From the NCBI GenBank assembly GCA_025356215.1, contig JANXUM010000205.1:1-38426 (forward strand): a DNA stretch of 38,426 bases. The letters run 5' to 3'. Of this stretch, positions 26,604 to 35,549 are shown piece by piece. The position numbers were made by a program, and so were the translations under genes. The notes below the pieces were generated by a model. It did not search any database. It was given only the letters and a program-made list of their open reading frames with translations, and had not been told where the DNA came from. This stretch comes from Bryobacter sp. (GTDB lineage Bacteria; Acidobacteriota; Terriglobia; Bryobacterales; Bryobacteraceae). How positions within the stretch are numbered: the first letter of the stretch is position 1; each line of letters opens with the position of its first letter.

Positions 26604-28157
26604 ATGTCCTTCGACTTTCTGGTTGTAGGAGCGGGTGTGGCGGGATTGCGGGCTGCGATCGGCTTAGCCGAACACGGCACCGTCCTCGTAGTTGCCAAAG
26701 ACACGATCGAAGAATCGTCTACTGAGTACGCGCAAGGCGGGATCGCGGTGGCTCTTTCCGATGATGATAACTTTTCGCTCCATTTGCAAGACACTCTGAT
26801 GGCCGGTGACGGCCTCTGCTTTGAGCCCGCCGTCGAGGCCCTGGTGCAGGAGGGCCCCGCTCGCATTGAAGAATTGCTCCACTGGGGCGCCAATTTCGAT
26901 AAGGAAAACGGCCAATTTTTGATGGGCCGGGAAGGCGCGCACAGCCGCAGCCGCGTCCTCCACGCCGGCGGCGACTCCACCGGCCACGAGATCGCCCGCT
27001 CGCTCTATGAGCAGGCTCGCTCGCACCCCTCCCTCAGTTTCCAAAGCTTCGCCGCCGTCACCGACCTATTGATCGAGGACGGCCGCGCCACCGGCGCCGT
27101 CGCCTACGATCAACGCACTCGCCGCCGTGTCGATGTCTATGCTCGCGCCGTCCTCCTCGCCACCGGCGGCGCCGGGCAGCTCTTTCTCAACACAACCAAC
27201 CCCACTGTCGCCACCGGCGACGGCATCGGCATCGCTTACCGTGCCGGGGCCGAAGTCGCCGACGTCGAGTTTATCCAGTTCCACCCCACTGCCCTCTTTA
27301 TCCCCGGTCGCCCCCGCTTCCTGCTCAGTGAGGCTCTGCGCGGCGAAGGTGCGCTGTTGCGCAATATCAACGGCGAACGCTTCATGCAGCGCTACCATCC
27401 GATGGAAGAGCTTGCCCCGCGTGACATTGTCAGCCGATCCATCATCGCCGAGATGCGCGCCACCAACGCCACTCACGTGCTGCTCGACCTTAGCCATAAA
27501 GACGCCGACTGGATCCGCCACCGCTTCCCCACCATCTATGAGACCTGTCTGCGTTTCGGTATCGATCTAACAACCCAGCCAGCCCCCGTCCACCCCGCCG
27601 CCCACTACATCATGGGCGGAGTGCGTACCGATCTTCACGGCCAAACCAGTGTCCCCGGCCTCTTCGCCGCCGGCGAAGCCGCCTGCACCGGCGTGCACGG
27701 CGCCAATCGCCTGGCTAGCAATTCCCTGCTCGAAGGCGTCGTCTTCGGCGCGCGCGCCGGTGAGGCCATGCTCGCCCAATCCAAAGGCCCCGAGACCGGC
27801 CACACCTTCGGCGACGAACAGTTTCCCCTCATGGCGCGCGAAGACCTGCAGCGCTTGGCTTGGGAAGGCTGCGGCATCATCCGCGATGCTGCGGGCATCA
27901 ACGAAGTGCTCCATCGCATCGACGGCGGCGGGCGCCAGCTCATCACAGAACCCGACCGTCGCGACTACGAGCGCCGCAACCTCGCCACCGTACTGCGCCT
28001 GGTCGCCAAGGCCGCCCTCAAACGCGAAGAATCCCGCGGCGGCCATTACCGCGCCGATTTCCCCGCCAAGCTCGACCAGCCGCTCCACTCGTGCCTCAAG
28101 CGCGGCGAGGGCACCCGGCTTATTTCGTGGCCAGTGTCCGCTTCAACCACTGCGTAA
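26604..28157 (+). CDS. nadB: L-aspartate oxidase
   Basis: 'MSFDFLVVGAGVAGLRAAIGLAE', 'ESSTEYAQGGIAVALSDDDNFSLHLQDTLMAGDGLC', 'REGAHSRSRVLHAGGDSTGHEI', 'HYIMGGVRTDLHGQTSVPGLFAAGEAACTGVHGANRLASNSLLEGVVFG'. Confidence 0.96.
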   Translation: MSFDFLVVGAGVAGLRAAIGLAEHGTVLVVAKDTIEESSTEYAQGGIAVALSDDDNFSLHLQDTLMAGDGLCFEPAVEALVQEGPARIEELLHWGANFDKENGQFLMGREGAHSRSRVLHAGGDSTGHEIARSLYEQARSHPSLSFQSFAAVTDLLIEDGRATGAVAYDQRTRRRVDVYARAVLLATGGAGQLFLNTTNPTVATGDGIGIAYRAGAEVADVEFIQFHPTALFIPGRPRFLLSEALRGEGALLRNINGERFMQRYHPMEELAPRDIVSRSIIAEMRATNATHVLLDLSHKDADWIRHRFPTIYETCLRFGIDLTTQPAPVHPAAHYIMGGVRTDLHGQTSVPGLFAAGEAACTGVHGANRLASNSLLEGVVFGARAGEAMLAQSKGPETGHTFGDEQFPLMAREDLQRLAWEGCGIIRDAAGINEVLHRIDGGGRQLITEPDRRDYERRNLATVLRLVAKAALKREESRGGHYRADFPAKLDQPLHSCLKRGEGTRLISWPVSASTTA

Positions 28158-29385
28158 CTTCTTCCAGCGCGATCGGGGCCACCGTCTCCTCGATCTTGCC
28201 GTACTCCTGGCCGCCGCCCGTCGTCGCCGTTTGGAACAAGTGGTTTAGCTTCGGCATCGCCCGCACTGTCACGTTTTTGTTGCCGCCCGCTTTCAGTGCC
28301 GTTTCGATCGCGAGCAAATTCTCCTGCGCCATGACTTGCATGTCCAACGCCCCGTTCAGCGCCAGCACCGGGCACTTCACCTTCTTCAACGCCGTAGTTG
28401 GATCGTAGCTCCAGAAGTATTGAAGCCAAGGGTCAATCTTAAGATTCGCCTCCATCTTTTCCAGGTTCATCTTCGCGTTCGCCTCCGCCATCTCCTCGTT
28501 CATTCCGGCCGCGCGATTCTGAGCTGGAATTTGCCTCCGCAGTATCTGCTCTCCCGTCACGCCAGGCCCAGCCAGCAGCACAATCCCCGCCAACTTGGCG
28601 TCTTCCGCCGCTACCATCGGCGCAATCATCCCGCCCTCGCTATGTCCCATCGCCACGATCTTCGCCGCGTCCACATCCTTGCGCGTACGCAAATAAGCCA
28701 CCGCTCCAGCGGCGTCCTTTGCAAAATCCACGCTGGTCGATCCCTTGAACTTACCCGTCGATTTCGCCGTACCACGGTCGTCATAGCGCAGCACCGCAAA
28801 GCCCGCCTTCGTCAACGTATCCGCCCACAACAAAAACGGCTTGTGGTACGCCAGCTCCTCATTGCGATCTTGCGGCCCAGACCCCGTCACCAGCACCACA
28901 GCGGCAAACTTGCCCGCGCCCTTCGGCCTCGTCACCGTCCCCGCCAAAACCACATCCGGCGCTCCGCCCGCAAAGCTCACATCCTCGCTCACATAGTCAA
29001 AAGGTGGCTTGGGCTCCTGCGGCCGCGCCGGCCGCGGATACTCCGTCACCCGCTTCATCACAAGATCGATCGCCGCACCCTGGTTCCACTTGCCCGTCAC
29101 AGTGTTTCCATCCTCGCTCATCGTGCCTTCATAGCTCGCGTTGATCATGCCAAACGCCACCTTTAGCGTCTTGCCCTCAATCACCACACTACTGGCCGGC
29201 AACTTCGCATAGGCTTGGTCAATCGATGTCATCTCACCGCTGAGCCTGCCATCCGCCCCCTGTTTCACCTCAATGCCCAGCCGCAGCTTGCCCACCATCC
29301 CCCCGCTAATCTCCCCCATAAAGAGCCCAACTGGCGACTGGCCCCACGCCAGCGCCGCCAATCCAAGCATGCAAAGCAATCTCAT
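28120..29385 (-). CDS. Secreted alpha/beta hydrolase (dienelactone hydrolase/S9-like fold)
   Basis: 421 aa with signal peptide. 'FAAVVLVTGSGPQDRNEELAYHKPFLLWADTLTKAGFAVLRYDDRGTAKSTGKF', nucleophile elbow 'IVAMGHSEGGMIAPMVAAE', C-terminal 'MPKLNHLFQ'. Confidence 0.9.
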   Translation of the reverse strand: MRLLCMLGLAALAWGQSPVGLFMGEISGGMVGKLRLGIEVKQGADGRLSGEMTSIDQAYAKLPASSVVIEGKTLKVAFGMINASYEGTMSEDGNTVTGKWNQGAAIDLVMKRVTEYPRPARPQEPKPPFDYVSEDVSFAGGAPDVVLAGTVTRPKGAGKFAAVVLVTGSGPQDRNEELAYHKPFLLWADTLTKAGFAVLRYDDRGTAKSTGKFKGSTSVDFAKDAAGAVAYLRTRKDVDAAKIVAMGHSEGGMIAPMVAAEDAKLAGIVLLAGPGVTGEQILRRQIPAQNRAAGMNEEMAEANAKMNLEKMEANLKIDPWLQYFWSYDPTTALKKVKCPVLALNGALDMQVMAQENLLAIETALKAGGNKNVTVRAMPKLNHLFQTATTGGGQEYGKIEETVAPIALEEVTQWLKRTLATK

Positions 29386-29436
29386 AGCTTCATCCTAGCG
29401 CCTCGCTTGCGATAGATTAAGGTCAGGTCGTCGCCC

Positions 29437-32400
29437 ATGATCGTAGTCTTTCTTCCTTTAGTCCTCCTCGCCCAATCCCCGCTCGACTTCGCCCGCGACG
29501 TCCAGCCCATCCTCAGCCGCAATTGCTACAGTTGCCATGGCGCCGCGGCGCAATTGGGCGGCCTGCGCCTCGACTCCAAAACGACCGCCTTCAAAGGCGG
29601 CACCTCCGGTCCCAGCATCAAGCCCGGCAACGCGTCAGAATCCGAACTCTACCGCCGCGTAGCCGGCATCGGCGATCAAGACCGCATGCCCATGGGTGGC
29701 ACCCTTCCCGCCGATCAAATCGCGATCGTCAAACGTTGGATTGACGAAGGGGCCAAATGGCCGGACGAAATCGGTGCCAAAGCCGTCGAGGTCAAGAAGC
29801 ACTGGGCATTTGTCGCCCCTGTCCGCCCCGCCGCCCCGGCAGTCTCCACACCCAATTGGCCCCGCAACTCCATCGACAAATTCATCCTCGCCAAGCTCGA
29901 CAAAGAACAACTCAAGCCCAGCCCCGAAGCCGGCAAGATTACGCTCCTTCGCCGTCTCTCCCTGGATCTGATCGGCCTGCCGCCCACCATCGAAGAGGTC
30001 GACGCCTTTCTCAAGGACAAATCGAAGAATGCCTACGACAAGCAGGTCGACCGCCTTCTGGCCTCGCCCCACTACGGCGAACGCTGGGGCCGCCACTGGC
30101 TCGACGCCGCCCGCTACGCCGACTCTGACGGCTATGAGAAAGACAAGCTCCGCCAAGTCTGGTTCTATCGCGACTACGTCATCAACGCCCTCAACAAAGA
30201 CCTCCCCTACGATCGCTTCATCCAGGAGCAGATCGCCGGCGACCTCATGCCCAACGCCACGCAAGATCAAATTGTCGCCACTGGCTTCCTGCGAAATTCG
30301 ATGATCAACGAAGAGGGTGGCGTCGATCCCGAGCAGTTCCGCATGGAGGCTATGTACGATCGCATCGACGCCGTCGGCAAATCCGTTCTCGGCCTCACCA
30401 TCGCCTGCGCCCAATGCCATAACCACAAGTTCGATCCGCTGCGCCAGGAAGAATACTACAAGATCTTCGCCTTCCTGAACAACACGCACGAGTCCACCGC
30501 CGCCGTTTTCACGCCGCAAGAGCAGATGCGCCGCGCCGCCGCCTTCGAAAAGATCAAAGCCATCGAAGCCGATCTCCAACACCGCACCCCCAACTGGCGG
30601 GAACGCATGGCCGCCTGGGAAGCCACCGCCCAGGACCGTACTGCCTGGGAAGTAGTCAAGCCCGTCGTCGACGACATCTCTACCGGCGGCCAGCGCTACA
30701 TCCTGCAGAGCGATTCTTCCATGATCGGCGCCGGTTACGCCCCAACCAAGCACCGCGCCAAGATGACCTTCACGCCCGCCACCAAGTCCATCTCCGCCTT
30801 CCGGCTTGAGCTTCTCAATGACCCCAACCTGCCTCTCGGCGGACCGGGCCGCTCCATCTATGGCACGGGCGCGCTCACGGAATTTGAAGTCGAGATCGAA
30901 CGCGACGGCCAAGCCAAACCCGAGAAACGCAAGATCGCCCGTGCCACCGCCGACATCAACCTGCCCGAGCGTGAGCTCGACAAAATCTATTACGACAAGA
31001 CCACCAAGCGCCGCCTCACCGGGCCTGTCGACTTCGCCATCGACGGTAAAGACGAAACCAGTTGGGGCCACGACGCCGGTCCCACCCTGCGCAACCTTCC
31101 GCGCAAGGCCGTTTTCACGCTCGCCGAGCCCATCGACAACAGCGACGGCAAAACCAAGATCCACGTCTACTTGAAGCAGAACGCCGGCGGCTGGAATAGC
31201 GACGATAACCAGAACCAAAACCTCGGCCGCATGCGCCTCTCCGTCACGACCGACGCCGCCGCCACGGCCGACCCGGTCCCCGCCGCCGTGCGCGAGATTC
31301 TGAAGACTCCCGGGGCCCAACGCAGCCCCGCCCAGCAACAAGCTGTCTTCGCCTACTGGCGCTCCACCGTGCCGGACTTCCAGGAAGCCAACTCCCAGAT
31401 TGCTGACCTCTATCGCAGTCTCCCCGAAGGCTCCTCGCAACTCACAATGTCGGCCCGCAATGACATGCGCACCACCAACCTCCTGGAGCGCGGCGACTTC
31501 TTGAAGCCCAAGCAAACCGTCACGCCCGGCGTACCCGCCTTTCTCAATCCGCTGCCCGCCAACGCCGGCGGTACGCGCCTCGACTTCGCCAAGTGGCTCA
31601 CCGCCCGCGACGCCCCCACCACCGCCCGCGCCCTTGTCAATCGCACCTGGCAAGCTTACTTCTCCACCGGAATCATCGAAACCAGCGAAGACCTCGGCCG
31701 GCAAACCGCCACCCCTTCGCACCCCGAACTGCTCGATTGGCTCGCCGTCGAATTCATGGATTCCGGCTGGAGCATGAAGAAACTCCATCGCCTCATCGTC
31801 AGCTCCGCCACCTATCGCCAGTCCTCCAACGTCACGCCTGATCTCCTCGCCAAAGATCCCGCCAACCGCCTCCTCGCCCGCGGACCCCGCTTCCGCGTCG
31901 AAGGCGAAATTGTTCGCGACATCACACTCGCCGCCAGCGGCCTTCTCAATGAAAAAGTCGGTGGCCCCAGCGTCTTTCCGCCCGCCCCGGCCTTTCTGTT
32001 TTTGCCTCCCTCCAGCTACGGCCCCAAGATCTGGGACGAAGCCAAGAATGACAGCCGCTTCCGCCGTGCTCTCTATACCTTCCGCTATCGCAGCGTCCCC
32101 TACCCGGCGTTGATGAACTTCGATGCGCCCAACGGCGACGTCTCTTGCGTCCGGCGTTCCCGCTCCAACACCCCGCTCCAGGCGCTCACCGCCCTCAACG
32201 AGCCCCTCTTCCTTGAAACCGCCAAAGCCCTCGCCGACAAGACGCTCAAAGATGGTGGCAAGACCGAAGACACTCGCATCGCCTACGCCTTCCGCCGCGT
32301 CCTCTCCCGCCCGCCCCAGGCAGCCGAACTCGCCGAGCTCAAGAGTTTCCTCAACAAACAGCTCGACCGCAAACTCCCCGAACCCCAGGCCTGGATGGCC

Positions 32401-32448
32401 CTCGCCCGCGTCATCCTTAACCTCGACGAAACGATCACCAAGGAATAG
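29437..32448 (+). CDS. PSD1/planctomycete-type cytochrome c domain-containing protein (DUF1549 + DUF1553)
   Basis: 1003 aa. '[26 protein letters not shown]', '[41 protein letters not shown]', '[23 protein letters not shown]', '[36 protein letters not shown]'. Confidence 0.95.
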   Translation: MIVVFLPLVLLAQSPLDFARDVQPILSRNCYSCHGAAAQLGGLRLDSKTTAFKGGTSGPSIKPGNASESELYRRVAGIGDQDRMPMGGTLPADQIAIVKRWIDEGAKWPDEIGAKAVEVKKHWAFVAPVRPAAPAVSTPNWPRNSIDKFILAKLDKEQLKPSPEAGKITLLRRLSLDLIGLPPTIEEVDAFLKDKSKNAYDKQVDRLLASPHYGERWGRHWLDAARYADSDGYEKDKLRQVWFYRDYVINALNKDLPYDRFIQEQIAGDLMPNATQDQIVATGFLRNSMINEEGGVDPEQFRMEAMYDRIDAVGKSVLGLTIACAQCHNHKFDPLRQEEYYKIFAFLNNTHESTAAVFTPQEQMRRAAAFEKIKAIEADLQHRTPNWRERMAAWEATAQDRTAWEVVKPVVDDISTGGQRYILQSDSSMIGAGYAPTKHRAKMTFTPATKSISAFRLELLNDPNLPLGGPGRSIYGTGALTEFEVEIERDGQAKPEKRKIARATADINLPERELDKIYYDKTTKRRLTGPVDFAIDGKDETSWGHDAGPTLRNLPRKAVFTLAEPIDNSDGKTKIHVYLKQNAGGWNSDDNQNQNLGRMRLSVTTDAAATADPVPAAVREILKTPGAQRSPAQQQAVFAYWRSTVPDFQEANSQIADLYRSLPEGSSQLTMSARNDMRTTNLLERGDFLKPKQTVTPGVPAFLNPLPANAGGTRLDFAKWLTARDAPTTARALVNRTWQAYFSTGIIETSEDLGRQTATPSHPELLDWLAVEFMDSGWSMKKLHRLIVSSATYRQSSNVTPDLLAKDPANRLLARGPRFRVEGEIVRDITLAASGLLNEKVGGPSVFPPAPAFLFLPPSSYGPKIWDEAKNDSRFRRALYTFRYRSVPYPALMNFDAPNGDVSCVRRSRSNTPLQALTALNEPLFLETAKALADKTLKDGGKTEDTRIAYAFRRVLSRPPQAAELAELKSFLNKQLDRKLPEPQAWMALARVILNLDETITKE

Positions 32449-32450
32449 TC

Positions 32451-33818
<1,368 letters not shown>

Positions 33819-33821
<3 letters not shown>

Positions 33822-33836
33822 CGAGCCGGCTCGCTA
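33819..33836. terminator. Candidate bidirectional terminator: perfect 18-bp palindrome containing both convergent stop codons
   Basis: TAGCGAGCC|GGCTCGCTA. The DUF1501 stop is TAG 33819-33821; the opposing gene's stop is the complement of CTA 33834-33836. Confidence 0.5.
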
Positions 33837-35432
33837 TTGCACGCTGATCAAATTGCCGATCGGCGTGTAAGCGTCCTGATACACGCAGGAAATCACGTGG
33901 TCTCCCGGCGTTGCCGTTGCGGGTACTGTTAGGTTGATCTGATACAACCCAGGGGACACCACGGCACCCACCGCTGTGGTCGGGAGTCCGCTGAGCAGGC
34001 AGCTCTGGATTGGGCGCAGCAATGAAGATTGGGTTGAAGAGCCTTCCACCAGCGTCGGGCTGCCGACACTTCCCCAGCCAACGCCCCAAAGGATAATCGT
34101 CTCCCCCGGCGTGGCGGGCGTGCTGCTTCCCGGATAAAGTGAAGTCGGCCCCAACAGGGTGCCGTTGGCATGCGTTGCCACAACATATCCTTTGTCGTTG
34201 AACAACAAGAAAGACGTCGAAAGGTTTTTCTTGTTGACATAAAAGGGTGCGCTCAAGACGTCTCCATTCTTCACCACCACCTGCACTTGCCCAACGTAAT
34301 TGTCAGTGGATGGCGCAAGCACGTTGATCTGATCTCTCGCACAACCTGACGTCGTTACCGCGCTGCAAAACCACCAGATATAGGCGGGCTTGCCATTCAC
34401 GGTCACGCTAACGTCTCCGATCTTGGTTGGCATTTTTCCTGCCGCAAACTCTGGCGCGCTGCTCCAGAAAGTGCCACCGGCCGGCGTACTAGCCGGCGTC
34501 AGGTTTTTACCCGTGATCTCCATCCAGGCATTTTGTGACGCCCCTTCGCTGCCTGCGGTCACCACCGAACCGATCACCGGTGCGCTTGCCGCAGGCTGTG
34601 TAATCTTACCGACGATCCCAAGTAAGAACCCGTTTGCGGACTGACTAACATTCAGGGTTACGGTCCCAAATGCGCCGCTATAGGCCCCGGTTCCGCCAAA
34701 GATCGCGCCGGGCCAGTTTGGCGGGATGGTGTCGTTCGTCACTGTTAGAAATGCTTTGAAGCTGTCAGTCTCGCTGATTTGAACCGTCATCGTATATTGC
34801 TTAAAACCATTCTGGTTTCCGGTTGAAAATATCAGCAGTTTGACATTGCCCAACGGCGCGAGCGTCAACGGAAAAGTACCATTTTCTATGCCCTCATACT
34901 TGTTGTCGACGACATCCAGCGGAAGGCTTGTGATCGTAAAGCTGGTTGTCTGCGAGCCCACCTTGACGCTGCCACTTCCCCCTGCAAACCATCTGATATT
35001 GGACCCCTGACTGATCTGAAACGTCGCGGTTCCAGTTGCCCCCTGATAGGCTCCCGTGCCCCCACTGATCTGCCCGGTGCCGCGAAACGCCAAAAACGCC
35101 TGCCCAGGAATCGCCGGATTTTCAAAATCGAAGCTTACCTGGAAGCTGTCCCGGCGATTCGTCGCCATCGTGACAACCGCCTTCCCGGCGCCCACCGGAC
35201 CCTGCTGGCTTGGAGCCTGAGCCAGTTCCACCCGCATCGCGGTTGAACCAATTCCACTGATCATGCCAGAACCCGCACTGATCCTCGTCACGCTCTCGTT
35301 GAAAGGGATTCCCGGTAAGATCAGCGTCCCGCTGATGTCGGTTGTTTTTTGCGCGGTTGCCACTGAGAGGGTGATCCCCATGCCAAATAAAATCTTGTAG
35401 AAACTGAAACGGTTCAAGTGACGATTTTTCAT
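33834..35432 (-). CDS. Secreted protein with two AOC/dirigent-like 'GGTGAY.GA.G' repeats and a C-terminal TIGR03437-like domain
   Basis: 532 aa. 'ISGGTGAYQGATGTATFQIS' and 'IFGGTGAYSGAFGTVTLNVS'; C-term 'QINVLAPSTDNYVGQVQVVVKNGDVLSAPFYV...SLYPGSSTPATPGETIILWGVGWGSV...GLYQINLTVPATATPGDHVI' resembles TIGR03437. Confidence 0.7.
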   Translation of the reverse strand: MKNRHLNRFSFYKILFGMGITLSVATAQKTTDISGTLILPGIPFNESVTRISAGSGMISGIGSTAMRVELAQAPSQQGPVGAGKAVVTMATNRRDSFQVSFDFENPAIPGQAFLAFRGTGQISGGTGAYQGATGTATFQISQGSNIRWFAGGSGSVKVGSQTTSFTITSLPLDVVDNKYEGIENGTFPLTLAPLGNVKLLIFSTGNQNGFKQYTMTVQISETDSFKAFLTVTNDTIPPNWPGAIFGGTGAYSGAFGTVTLNVSQSANGFLLGIVGKITQPAASAPVIGSVVTAGSEGASQNAWMEITGKNLTPASTPAGGTFWSSAPEFAAGKMPTKIGDVSVTVNGKPAYIWWFCSAVTTSGCARDQINVLAPSTDNYVGQVQVVVKNGDVLSAPFYVNKKNLSTSFLLFNDKGYVVATHANGTLLGPTSLYPGSSTPATPGETIILWGVGWGSVGSPTLVEGSSTQSSLLRPIQSCLLSGLPTTAVGAVVSPGLYQINLTVPATATPGDHVISCVYQDAYTPIGNLISVQ

Positions 35433-35448
35433 TCTGGCTTGTAGAGCA

Positions 35449-35476
35449 TAACAAAGTTGTTATCGGGTTGTAACAA
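35449..35476. promoter_or_regulatory. Cluster of inverted repeats (TAACAA-AG-TTGTTA and TTGT-A-ACAA) in a divergent intergenic region
   Basis: Read directly: TAACAAAGTTGTTA at 35449-35462 and TTGTAACAA at 35468-35476, upstream of both the 33834-35432 gene and the 35550 receptor gene. Confidence 0.4.
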
Positions 35477-35549
35477 ATTCGTTGCACTCCTTAGCGCGAT
35501 GGAGTTGTTATAGAATTGTCATCAACAGCGCTCTCAGGAGGCGCAATCC

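Noticed and set aside
29635-31788. 717-aa minus-strand ORF
   Set aside because: Lies wholly antisense to the DUF1549/DUF1553 gene. Gly/Val/Asp/Glu-rich composition is typical of complement-frame shadows in high-GC DNA.
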